From a virus, in the IMG/VR virus record IMGVR_UViG_3300030688_000063, positions 1-38,494 of that record: a stretch of 38,494 bases of DNA. The stretch is one strand, 5' to 3'. Below the pieces are notes generated by a model, which made no database searches, was not told the DNA's origin, and saw only the letters and a program-made list of their open reading frames with translations. This document shows positions 8,595-16,324 of the stretch, piece by piece; the first letter of the stretch is position 1; every line of letters begins with the position of its first letter. A program made the translations under genes and the position numbers.

Positions 8595-8615
8595 CACTAT
8601 AGAGAGTAAGTCACC

Positions 8616-9194
8616 ATGGCTAAGACGCACGCTACCTTGTATATCGCTAACTGCTCGACCTTGGATCAGGATTTTCACTTTCGGGTATCCGATGTGCCGA
8701 AGCTGATTATTCAGCGTATCCCGGCCGGCTCGCAAAAGGCGCTGCTCAGCAAAGAGATCAAGCTCAGCGACATCGATAAAATTATCAAGCAGCACGCCAA
8801 GTATGGTTTGATCGATGCAAAGGAAATTCCCCGTACCACGAAATTCGTAGGGCTGTGCTACTCCCTTGATGTGCCGGTGTCGCATGACACGCTTGTTACC
8901 GCGATTACGCATAACAAAGACGTTCTGCTTGATAAGGCGCATTTGATCCGCACGGTCCAGGCTGAAGCGCTGCATGCGCAAGTACAAGACCAAGCTGACC
9001 GTCTGGCTGGTGAACTAGGTTCGCAGGCACCGAAGCTGGCAGGTATCGAGATGCAAATTGAGCAAGAAGTAAAGCGCGGAGAGGACCAAGGCGCGGACCG
9101 ACTAGAGGAAGTCATCTCTGTGTCTAAGCCGGGTTCGCCGATGGCTCAGAAAGGCGCTGAGCGTGCGCGTCAAGCCAAGAGCAACCGCCGTTAA
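8616..9194 (+). CDS. Uncharacterised head-region protein with coiled-coil C-terminus
   Basis: The 192-residue protein is preceded by a TAGAGAGTAAGTCACC leader. Residues 1-100 look globular and beta-rich (ATLYIANCSTLDQDFHFRV). The segment 105-150 is a charged amphipathic helix (QAEALHAQVQDQADRLAGEL). The tail from 165 on is Ser/Gly/Lys/Arg-rich and likely disordered. I do not recognise a named family. Its location directly after the capsid gene and before the connector genes points to a virion or head-completion function. Confidence 0.75.
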   Translation: MAKTHATLYIANCSTLDQDFHFRVSDVPKLIIQRIPAGSQKALLSKEIKLSDIDKIIKQHAKYGLIDAKEIPRTTKFVGLCYSLDVPVSHDTLVTAITHNKDVLLDKAHLIRTVQAEALHAQVQDQADRLAGELGSQAPKLAGIEMQIEQEVKRGEDQGADRLEEVISVSKPGSPMAQKGAERARQAKSNRR

Positions 9195-9217
9195 TTGATC
9201 AACTTAGGAAAAGTTAA

Positions 9218-9655
9218 ATGCCCACGTTAGCCGGTTATTTGTGGTTTTTACGCAATATCGTTGAGGTGCCGGTTCCGGCATTGCCTGACGATTCGCCGGC
9301 TATCGCTTGGTCGTTTAACATGGCGCTTGCAATGGTCAATGCTGAAATTCAATGCGAGATACCGCTTTTATATGCTGTTGCGGTAAACAACTTCGCGGCA
9401 GACTGGCTGATCAACTGGGCGCCGGATCAAGAAGGTCAAACCTATTTTACGTTACTACGTAAAAGTAACCGGATTCTCTCTTTCGTGGCCGGTGTGATTA
9501 ACGCGTCGGCCGATGAAACGGACAGCCAGTCTTTTATGGTGCCGGATACGTTTAAGAATTTCGGCGTACAAGATTTACAAAACCTTAAAACGCAATACGG
9601 CCGCGAGTATCTAGCGATTGCGCAGCAGGTCGGAAGCCTTTGGGGTATGTCATGA
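9218..9655 (+). CDS. Putative head-tail connector protein
   Basis: The 145-residue, mostly helical protein has the size and place (after the capsid gene, before neck genes) of head-tail connector or adaptor proteins. Those proteins dock under the portal ring. The helical segments are SPAIAWSFNMALAMVNAEI and LLYAVAVNNFAADWLINWA. The last part, LKTQYGREYLAIAQQVGSLW, is also helical. No enzymatic motif is visible. The stop overlaps the next start as ATGA, implying translational coupling. Confidence 0.65.
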   Translation: MPTLAGYLWFLRNIVEVPVPALPDDSPAIAWSFNMALAMVNAEIQCEIPLLYAVAVNNFAADWLINWAPDQEGQTYFTLLRKSNRILSFVAGVINASADETDSQSFMVPDTFKNFGVQDLQNLKTQYGREYLAIAQQVGSLWGMS

Positions 9656-9852
9656 GTTACAAATTAAACGTCGTCAAGGTACACCAAGACATATGCGGCG
9701 CCCTAGGCCTAGACGCCAATGAGGTGCTAGCGATTACTATCGAATTCGCAGGGCGCTCGGTGCCCGTTGTTACCGTCGAATTTATGCCGGAGCAAGTAGG
9801 CCTAGAAAAAGTGGCTAACGTACTAAAGCGCTATGCGCTCAGGGAGCTATAG
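9652..9852 (+). CDS. Small neck-region hypothetical protein
   Basis: The start is set at the ATG at 9652, which forms an ATGA overlap with the preceding stop. A TTG twelve bases earlier would add only four residues and lacks support. The 66-residue product is alpha/beta: strand KLNVVKV, helix VHQDICGALGL, strands LAITIEF and PVVTVEF, and a C-terminal helix. The family is unknown. The overlap and position make it part of the connector/neck cluster. Confidence 0.7.
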   Translation: MSYKLNVVKVHQDICGALGLDANEVLAITIEFAGRSVPVVTVEFMPEQVGLEKVANVLKRYALREL

Positions 9853-9854
9853 GA

Positions 9855-10373
9855 ATGGCTTTTACTCTGCACCTCGGTGTGATCGACGTACCTTATGCGT
9901 TTTCGTCGGTCAACACGACGCCGGTACCGAAGCGGGCAAAAGGTAAAGCTGCCCGCGGTAAGGCGCTTGTCAAGCTGGCGACGGAGCGTAAAGTGCAAAG
10001 CGGTACCGAGACAACCGGCGACGTGGCGGACTGGCTGGAAACCAAGTACGGTGTGATGGCTAAGTTTTGGGAGTTGCAGGGCCAAGTCTGTGCTGACGCC
10101 CTGGGCCAGTCTTTAGTTGGCTACCTGCAAAATCAGCAACTCGGTGCGCCCGCCGGTAGCAACCCTTTTGCCCAAGGTGAAGATGCCATAGCGCAGATGT
10201 TTCGCCAGTTTCTCAGTGATGACGAAATGGCGCATGCAGGTGTGCCCGGTGTGCCAACTCAGGCCGCCTTGGACGGGTTTAACCCTCGGCTGAAAAGTAA
10301 GCAAGGATCACCGCGGCCGTCGTTTATTGCGACAGGTCTTTACCAAAAATCGTTTAGAGCCTGGATAGAATAA
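9855..10373 (+). CDS. Putative neck / tail-completion protein
   Basis: The 172-residue protein has a basic N-terminal half (RAKGKAARGKALVKLATERK), a helical centre, and a C-terminus reading RPSFIATGLYQKSFRAWIE. The pattern 'PSxxxTGLYxxSFRxWV' ends several phage neck or tail-completion proteins that join head and tail. The stop overlaps the next start by one base (TAATG). The family assignment is tentative and rests on the C-terminal pattern and gene order. Confidence 0.65.
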   Translation: MAFTLHLGVIDVPYAFSSVNTTPVPKRAKGKAARGKALVKLATERKVQSGTETTGDVADWLETKYGVMAKFWELQGQVCADALGQSLVGYLQNQQLGAPAGSNPFAQGEDAIAQMFRQFLSDDEMAHAGVPGVPTQAALDGFNPRLKSKQGSPRPSFIATGLYQKSFRAWIE

Positions 10374-11383
10374 TGGCCTCAGCCGTCGAAAGTGCTGCCT
10401 CGGGCTCGCCTCTTAACGCTGCGTTAGAGGCAGGGCTTGACAACATTTCATACAACCAGACGATTACTTTTACCAAGTACATACGACTGGTGCTGCCGCT
10501 CGACGGCTATGTTTTCTGGGTGCGCGCGGATCAAGTATCCCCTGGCGCTTTGCTTAACGCGCATCGCCTGAACCAGCTTTGCTTGAATGCGCCGACCAAG
10601 GTTTTAACGCCGGCGCCGACGCTCGTAGTGCAAGGCGCCTTCCATTTCATGACGAATCAGGAACAGCGTCAAGACGAAACCCTGGCTATCAATTCAGTGC
10701 TGTTTAATTGCACCGAGGAGATCCAAGATTTTAACGAGATTGGTCCTAATTCGATCTGGATAGGCGAGTTCGAAGGTGTGCGTTTTGCCTTTACTCGGCG
10801 CCGCATGTTTTTCGAACAAGCCGGCATATTCCACTACCAGGGCGAAGCCATCTATGCCGCTATGGAGTCGCAGATTATTGACGACGTGACAGGGTTCGAC
10901 ACGCAGAACGTGATCGTCTCGAACAGCCTGCCTATGTGGCTAAGCTTAGACCAGTTTATGCCGATGTACCCGTCGTTCTTGGTACCAGATAACATTGAAC
11001 CGCCCTACGCTTCGGTGCATATCGAGCCCTCCGGCACCCGTGCGATTCAGCCGGTACCGTGGAATGATTCAATGTCGAATCACTACCAACTGGTGCGCGA
11101 TAAAGTCAAAATTACGATCTACGGTTTGCGTAATTTTAACGCGCTGGACTTTCAGGATTACATTTTCAACTACTCACTGGAAACCGATAATTTCGGCCTA
11201 GTCGGTGAGATGCCTGTCATGCGTGACGAAAAGCGTATCCAGTCAGAATTGAATGTAATCGCAATGAAAAAGGTTTTCGAGCCTGAGATTAGTTACTATC
11301 AAACCCGCATTAGAAACATAGCGCAACAAGATATCCTCAGCGCTACTGTAAACTATGGCATCGATCCTACCCCTGTCGTTTAA
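10373..11383 (+). CDS. Uncharacterised conserved neck/tail structural protein
   Basis: The 336-residue protein shows no catalytic motif. It is rich in aromatic residues and beta strands, for example FTKYIRLVLPLDGYVFWVRA near the N-terminus and VKITIYGLRNFNALDFQDYI near residue 245. A protein of this length and pattern sits before the tail sheath in related myoviruses, to the best of my recognition, but without a firm function. It may be the tail terminator or neck component. It is translationally coupled to the upstream gene through TAATG. Confidence 0.7.
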   Translation: MASAVESAASGSPLNAALEAGLDNISYNQTITFTKYIRLVLPLDGYVFWVRADQVSPGALLNAHRLNQLCLNAPTKVLTPAPTLVVQGAFHFMTNQEQRQDETLAINSVLFNCTEEIQDFNEIGPNSIWIGEFEGVRFAFTRRRMFFEQAGIFHYQGEAIYAAMESQIIDDVTGFDTQNVIVSNSLPMWLSLDQFMPMYPSFLVPDNIEPPYASVHIEPSGTRAIQPVPWNDSMSNHYQLVRDKVKITIYGLRNFNALDFQDYIFNYSLETDNFGLVGEMPVMRDEKRIQSELNVIAMKKVFEPEISYYQTRIRNIAQQDILSATVNYGIDPTPVV

Positions 11384-11400
11384 TAGCCGGAGATAACACC

Positions 11401-11733
11401 ATGCCTCAAACAGCGCAACAAGTCGCAATTTTTCAGCAAGCCGGCTCGAACGTCAACGTCTTGGAGACGGCGGCGAAATCGACACATCTCAACATTACAG
11501 CCGCCACAGTGGTTAAGGCCACGCCCGGTACCGCCGTTATCGTCAACGTTTTGGTCGTCGGTACCGGTACCGGCACGATTAATGATTGTGCGACAACGGG
11601 CGCCGTCGCTACCGCAAACGAGGTGTTTGTTATCCCTGAAGCCGTGGGTAGCTATCCGGTACATTTCCCTTGTGCAGTGGGGATTGTCGTCACGCCTGGC
11701 ACGGGTCAAACCCTGGCCGTGTCGTATAACTAA
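11401..11733 (+). CDS. Small beta-rich virion-type protein, paralogue of the protein at 150-485
   Basis: The 110-residue all-beta protein resembles the 111-residue protein at 150-485 over its last 75 residues, with shared TPGT turn, LVVGTGTGTI strand, YPVHFPCAV strand and C-terminal Tyr. A CCGGAGATAACACC leader precedes the ATG. It lies between a neck protein and the sheath gene. A structural role such as decoration, whisker or tail-ornament protein is plausible. The sequence shows only the paralogy and the fold class. Confidence 0.75.
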   Translation: MPQTAQQVAIFQQAGSNVNVLETAAKSTHLNITAATVVKATPGTAVIVNVLVVGTGTGTINDCATTGAVATANEVFVIPEAVGSYPVHFPCAVGIVVTPGTGQTLAVSYN

Positions 11734-11747
11734 GCCGAGGCCGCGTT

Positions 11748-13058
11748 ATGTCCAATGATATTGTCCAAATCAACGTATCGCAGCAGGTCGGTGCTACCTC
11801 GTCGACGCTGCAACAGACCGGTGCGTGTATCTCAAATGGGGCGACGACCTTAGCCGAAGGCACGACGGCGCTAATCACGCAAACCTCAGATTTAACGCCG
11901 TTGCTCGTGGCCCCGCAGGCCCTTACCTCGCTAACGTGGCTCTCCTCGGTTGTGACCGGGACTACTACGACCCCGCACGGCTATACGACAGGGCAATCGA
12001 TTTACCTGACGATTGCCGGTGCCGCCCCGGCCGGGTATAACGGCACTTTCCTTGCCTCTATCACAGGGGCCAGTACCTTCACCTACCCCCTGACGACCAA
12101 CCCCGGTACCGAGACAACACCCGGCACAGTCATTAGCGGCTCGGTAGCAGAATTGACGTCCATGATTGACACGTTTTTCGCGAACGGGTCGACCGTCTCA
12201 GTCAATGTACTTGAAGTCGGCGCGGTAAGCTCGACGGTAGGTATCGCAAATTTTGACACTTGGCTGACGGCTAATCTGAACAAAATCTATCTGGCCTTGC
12301 TACCGCGTTCCTGGGCCGCCGACTCGACTCTGCTGCCCTTGGGCAAGTTGTACTCGTCTACGACAAGCAAGTTTTACATGCTGACAACCTGCAGCATGGC
12401 TGACTATGCCGAGTACGCAGCGACCAAGTGCTTCGTCACCGCAGTAGAAGCGGCCGGCGTAGCTACCCCGCCGAGTACCGAGTTTGATCTTGCGTCCTTT
12501 ATGTGGAACGTGCTCAATCAGAACCCGAGCACGACAAATAAAGTCCCGCCGATGGCCTTCCGTTTTGTCAGCGGGGTAACGGGTTCGAATTTTACCGGGC
12601 CACAGCAATCGGCGCTTAAAGCCGGTTTCTGTAACTATTTCATTACGGGCGCGGAAGGTGGCATTTCAAACATCATCACTAAATGGGGTACGACAGCGGA
12701 CGGCCGCGATTTTACTTACTGGTATGCGGTTGACTGGCTTCAGATCAATATCGCCTTGGCCTTGTCAAACGAGATTATCAACGGGTCAAATAACCCGATC
12801 AATCCGCTCGGCTACAACCAAAACGGCATCAACCGCCTGCAATTGCGCGCACAGCAAACGACCAACAGCGGCATCACGTATGCTTTGATCTTGTCTCCCG
12901 CCACGGTTCAAGCTGTGCCGTTTGCACAGTACGTAGTCGACAACCCGAATGACTACCTGGAAGGCATCTATAACGGGTTTTCACTGGTTATGACCCCGCA
13001 AATCGGGTTTAAATCGATCACGTTTAATATTAGCGTGACTGACTTCATTACAAGCTAA
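11748..13058 (+). CDS. Tail sheath protein (DUF3383 family) with inserted beta domain
   Basis: The 436-residue protein belongs to the DUF3383 type of contractile tail sheath. It forms the outer tube that shortens on infection. Family-like features are the N-terminal VQINVSQQVGATSSTLQQTG, the central alpha/beta part (FYMLTTCSMADYAEYAATKC) and the C-terminal strands FSLVMTPQIGFKSITFNISV, which would form the subunit handshake. Residues 61-130 form an extra beta domain (TTTTPHGYTTGQSIYLTIAG and NGTFLASITGASTFTYPL) that looks like the E1 FCCH-type module and recurs in the baseplate J-like protein. The tube gene follows directly. Confidence 0.9.
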   Translation: MSNDIVQINVSQQVGATSSTLQQTGACISNGATTLAEGTTALITQTSDLTPLLVAPQALTSLTWLSSVVTGTTTTPHGYTTGQSIYLTIAGAAPAGYNGTFLASITGASTFTYPLTTNPGTETTPGTVISGSVAELTSMIDTFFANGSTVSVNVLEVGAVSSTVGIANFDTWLTANLNKIYLALLPRSWAADSTLLPLGKLYSSTTSKFYMLTTCSMADYAEYAATKCFVTAVEAAGVATPPSTEFDLASFMWNVLNQNPSTTNKVPPMAFRFVSGVTGSNFTGPQQSALKAGFCNYFITGAEGGISNIITKWGTTADGRDFTYWYAVDWLQINIALALSNEIINGSNNPINPLGYNQNGINRLQLRAQQTTNSGITYALILSPATVQAVPFAQYVVDNPNDYLEGIYNGFSLVMTPQIGFKSITFNISVTDFITS

Positions 13059-13070
13059 GGAGCCTGACAA

Positions 13071-13517
13071 ATGGCAACTAATCCTATGGTTCCACAGGGC
13101 ACCCTAAACCGGTTACGGGGCTCCTACTCTGTCGTCAATTTCCCGGCACTAAACGTTCCTGCGTCCTACCTGGGTAAAGCCGGTATCTCGCTGACGTTTG
13201 ACGGGGAAGCGACGACGTATATTCCGACGATGACCGGCGCCGTTACCTCGCCGGAGCCATATCAGATGGTGACGGTTGAAATCCCCCTGCTGAAAACTCA
13301 AGGGCTCGCGCAGCAGTACGAGACGCAAAAGCAACTGAGCACTTTGCTCGGGGATTCGACGGTCTACACCGATAGTTCGGCGCTGCCTCAGTTCGACCTG
13401 ATCAACACCTCGATCGGTACGATCAAAGAATTGAAATTCGGCGGGGAAGATGCCGGGTACGTGGTGGAAATTAAAGGCTACACACTGATCAACAGTTCTT
13501 TGTGGGACCTGCTCTAA
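13071..13517 (+). CDS. Tail tube protein
   Basis: The 148-residue, beta-rich protein sits directly after the sheath gene and before the tail chaperones, the standard slot for the inner tube subunit. The sequence includes FDGEATTYIPTMTGAVTSPE and the alternating strand YQMVTVEIPLLKTQGLAQQY, consistent with the gp19-like tube fold. It is rich in small residues and lacks charged patches. An AAGGAGCCTGACAA ribosome site precedes the ATG. Confidence 0.88.
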   Translation: MATNPMVPQGTLNRLRGSYSVVNFPALNVPASYLGKAGISLTFDGEATTYIPTMTGAVTSPEPYQMVTVEIPLLKTQGLAQQYETQKQLSTLLGDSTVYTDSSALPQFDLINTSIGTIKELKFGGEDAGYVVEIKGYTLINSSLWDLL

Positions 13518-13546
13518 TTTAACCGGCAGTAACGATAGGAGGCACT

Positions 13547-14131
13547 GTGTCTATTAACAAGCAAATGAATATCGTGGTCGAAGTTGAAACGGATATCGGC
13601 GTGCTGCATGTGCATTCAACGCCGATCACCCTGGAAAACTTCGAGCGCCATTACTTGATTATGTCCAAGACTTGGGCCGCCCTGTACGGCGAAGGTCTTG
13701 GGGCAATCAGCGGGCCGCGTGTGTCCTACTTGATGCTCAAGGATATCGCGACCTCACGTAAAATGTGGGATGGCCAGGACGGGGTGAAAAATACACTGGT
13801 GGCCGAAATTATCCGGCTTTCCAATGTTGCCCTTCCTGACGCTAACGGCGGCTGGCGACGTACTTCTCTTGACCGGGCGCAAGAGGAAAAAATGCTAGGC
13901 GCTACTGAAATGAGCGAGCTTTTAGGGGCACTTGTGTTTTTTACGTTGGCCTCTGCGATACAGCGTGGGAAAGAACTGTTGATCACGCTAGCCGGGATGA
14001 ATGGCGTATGGGGCACACGCGCCGCATCGTGGAGCTTTACGGAGTACGTCGATTCCTTGCAGACGTCGACAGAGGCCGCGAATACTGGCGAGATGGCGGA
14101 GACGATCCCTCTTTCATCTGTGCCGCACTAG
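13547..14131 (+). CDS. Tail assembly chaperone, zero-frame product
   Basis: The gene starts with GTG behind a strong ATAGGAGGCACT site and encodes 194 residues. Located between tube and tape measure, it fits the tail assembly chaperone that wraps the tape measure during tube assembly. The N-terminal part is strand-rich (MNIVVEVETDIGVLHVHSTP) and the rest helical. Its 3' end overlaps a second frame (-1) that stays open to the tape measure start. This is the genetic layout of lambda G/GT-type programmed frameshifting, so the protein probably also exists as a longer fusion. Confidence 0.85.
   Translation: MSINKQMNIVVEVETDIGVLHVHSTPITLENFERHYLIMSKTWAALYGEGLGAISGPRVSYLMLKDIATSRKMWDGQDGVKNTLVAEIIRLSNVALPDANGGWRRTSLDRAQEEKMLGATEMSELLGALVFFTLASAIQRGKELLITLAGMNGVWGTRAASWSFTEYVDSLQTSTEAANTGEMAETIPLSSVPH
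13936..13943 (+). other. Candidate -1 frameshift site (T6 run) in the tail chaperone gene
   Basis: In the chaperone frame the codons read GTG TTT TTT ACG, so a run of six T lies in phase for a one-base backward slip. The -1 frame has its last stop at 13906-13908 and stays open from 13909 to 14253, so a slip here yields a longer fusion. The first base is G, so only the second tRNA re-pairs perfectly. This is a candidate, not proof. Confidence 0.4.
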
Positions 14132-14253
14132 ATTGGGCCTCCGGCGAGGGCTTCACGCGGTTTTTCTTGGAGTATGGGCTCGGCTGGGACTCGGCGCAAG
14201 AATTCAGGCATCGTCACATAGTTAAAGCAATTCGACAAAGAGGGGGCCTGTAA
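14008..14253 (+). CDS. Tail assembly chaperone, -1 frame extension
   Basis: This frame, read in -1 phase to the gene at 13547, encodes 81 residues from the ATG at 14008 (a second ATG at 14001 is in another frame). The product ends with a TAATG overlap onto the tape measure start, which argues that the frame is truly translated. The sequence reads like a folded helical domain (DDPSFICAALDWASGEGFTR). No good ribosome site precedes the ATG, so expression as the C-terminal part of a frameshift fusion starting at 13547 is more likely. The -1 frame is open upstream to 13909. Confidence 0.65.
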   Translation: MGHTRRIVELYGVRRFLADVDRGREYWRDGGDDPSFICAALDWASGEGFTRFFLEYGLGWDSAQEFRHRHIVKAIRQRGGL

Positions 14254-16322
14254 TGCCTGTATCGATCCTAGAAGTCGATGTTAATGACGAAAAATTTAAA
14301 CAGTACGAGGCCACATTTGCCAAGTACGAAGCCCTCGCACGTACCCTGCCGAGTACGTGGGAGGCTGTCAATAAAGCGACTTCAGCCAATATCTCGGCGC
14401 TCAGGCAATCCGCGGCGCAAATAGCTAAGATGCAAAAAGCTATGGCCGGGATTGCCAAGCAGCAGAACTTAATGATGCGGGTCAGTCAGACGACAGCGAC
14501 CCAGTTTGTCAGCCTTGCAAAAAGCTCAGGGTCGATCGCGTCCAATATCACTAAAGCTACGACGTCGCTGCTTAAATGGGCAGGCATTACGTCCGTGCTA
14601 GGGGGTTTAGTCGGCGGTGGCGGCCTGTTCGGCATTACACGGCTAGCTGAGTCAGTATCGGACAATCGGCGCCAATCTCAAGGGCTTGGCACAACATATG
14701 GCGAGAACAAAGCTTTTGACTTGAGCTACGGCAAGTATGTCGATTCAGGAAGCTTTCTGTCTAACGTCAATGCTTCGGTACATGACCTGTCGAAACGCTG
14801 GGCGCTGAGTGCGCTTGGAATTTCTGAACACGACATACAGAACAAAGACACCGCGCAACTCGCGCAGGAAGCGCTGCCTTTGATCCGCCAGAAATACCTT
14901 GCTAGCGGGCGGACAGCACAGGGCGCACATGCCTACGGCCTTGACCAGTTTATGAGCTTGGAGGATCTGAACCGGCTCGCTAAAGCCTCGCCCGAGGATC
15001 TGCAATCCGCTCAAAATACCTATGGCAAAAACAGCAAACTACTTGACCTGAGTGATCAAACGGCCGAGTCCTGGCAAAATTTTAAGTACCAGTTAGATAC
15101 GGCCGGCGACAAAATCGAAAACGTATTCGTGAAAGCCTTGGACCCTTTGATTCCTTCTTTCACCCAGTTATCCGACGCGCTTGCTAATGCCTTCGGCACG
15201 GTGCTAGGCGACCCGCATTTTAAAGAATATTTAGCTGACGCTGCAGCCGGTCTGCAAGACTTCGCGAAGTACCTGGTATCGGATGACTTCAAGGAAAGCA
15301 CACATAAATTTTTTGCAGTAATCGACGCCCTTGGCACGCACCTTTACGACCTACTGGGTAAGCTGGGCTGGGTCGGCCCCGATTCGAGCGGGGGCTCAGG
15401 TGCGGGGGGCGATAAACCCGGCGCCGCGCTCGACCCTAATGCCTATGCCGATGCGACAAGTGAACAGGAAAAAGGCATCCGGGATATAGGCATTTTTCAC
15501 GGCAACCTCAGCACGGCTGCAGCGATCAACGATGCGATCACGCATCCTAACGATTATGCCGCCCGCGAGAAAGCACGCCAAGCCATGGCTGCGGCCTCGG
15601 ATTCGGTAAAAAACCCGACCATGGGGCCGATCATGAAAGGCTTGTTTGACGAGTACGGTTTTAGCTCGCTAAACGATTCGCCTGAGACTGTGATCAATAT
15701 GGACGAAGTGCCGGCGATTAAGCCGAAGGCTAAAACCGTTATGCCTTCCTCTTCTGAGCCGAAAGAGACGCCTATCACGATGCTTGATATGAGCGACTTC
15801 CCGGAAACAGCTAACGCTATGAGCGCCCCGGACGTATCAAGCGGGGTTAGCGGGCCGCACGGCGAACGGCATAACCCAGGTAACTTGCGCGTACCTGGCG
15901 CAAATGCTTTTCAGTCTTTCGCCTCAGATGCCGACGGCGTACAGGCCATGGCGAATCAGCTATTGCTTTATCAAAGCCGTGATCACCTGGATACGCTACA
16001 AGATATCATTTCGAAATATGCACCGCCGAAAGATGCGCAGGGCCATTTCGAAAATGATACCCCGCGGTATATTCGCGACGTGAGTAAAGAAACGGGATTT
16101 GATCCGAAAGAGCATTTAAGCCTGACAGATACCGCTACGCTTTCTACGGTTATGAGTGCGATGCTGAAAGAAGAAGGCTCGAAAGGCTATAGCGCGGATA
16201 AGGTGGCTCAAATCATCAGCGCTAAGCAAGGGCAAGGCTCGATAGCGCAGCCTGTCATTATCGAGATTAACAACAACACGGGGGGGAGCGCGATCGTTTC
16301 CTCTCGGTCTATAGCGTACTGA
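14253..16322 (+). CDS. Tape measure protein with C-terminal lysozyme-like domain
   Basis: The 689-residue protein sets tail length and threads through the tail tube. The first 110 residues are a heptad-like helix rich in Ala, Lys and Ser. A Gly-rich hydrophobic segment (about 110-130, ITSVLGGLVGGGGLFGIT) may insert in the membrane at DNA ejection. A long helical middle follows, then a Pro/Asp/Ser linker (375-530). Residues about 535-665 form a separate domain beginning RHNPGNLR and containing NQLLLYQSRDHLDTLQDIIS, YAPP and YIRDVSKETG. This resembles virion-associated peptidoglycan-active domains. The protein is short for a tape measure, which suggests a fairly short tail. Confidence 0.9.
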   Translation: MPVSILEVDVNDEKFKQYEATFAKYEALARTLPSTWEAVNKATSANISALRQSAAQIAKMQKAMAGIAKQQNLMMRVSQTTATQFVSLAKSSGSIASNITKATTSLLKWAGITSVLGGLVGGGGLFGITRLAESVSDNRRQSQGLGTTYGENKAFDLSYGKYVDSGSFLSNVNASVHDLSKRWALSALGISEHDIQNKDTAQLAQEALPLIRQKYLASGRTAQGAHAYGLDQFMSLEDLNRLAKASPEDLQSAQNTYGKNSKLLDLSDQTAESWQNFKYQLDTAGDKIENVFVKALDPLIPSFTQLSDALANAFGTVLGDPHFKEYLADAAAGLQDFAKYLVSDDFKESTHKFFAVIDALGTHLYDLLGKLGWVGPDSSGGSGAGGDKPGAALDPNAYADATSEQEKGIRDIGIFHGNLSTAAAINDAITHPNDYAAREKARQAMAAASDSVKNPTMGPIMKGLFDEYGFSSLNDSPETVINMDEVPAIKPKAKTVMPSSSEPKETPITMLDMSDFPETANAMSAPDVSSGVSGPHGERHNPGNLRVPGANAFQSFASDADGVQAMANQLLLYQSRDHLDTLQDIISKYAPPKDAQGHFENDTPRYIRDVSKETGFDPKEHLSLTDTATLSTVMSAMLKEEGSKGYSADKVAQIISAKQGQGSIAQPVIIEINNNTGGSAIVSSRSIAY

Positions 16323-16324
16323 TT

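Noticed and set aside
13887-13892. A6 run as chaperone slippery site
   Set aside because: After a -1 slip here the new frame stops at 13906-13908, before reaching the downstream frame.
13967-13973. Lambda-type slippery heptamer GGGAAAG in the chaperone gene
   Set aside because: In the chaperone frame it reads GGG AAA G, not G GGA AAG, so it cannot give the needed -1 slip.
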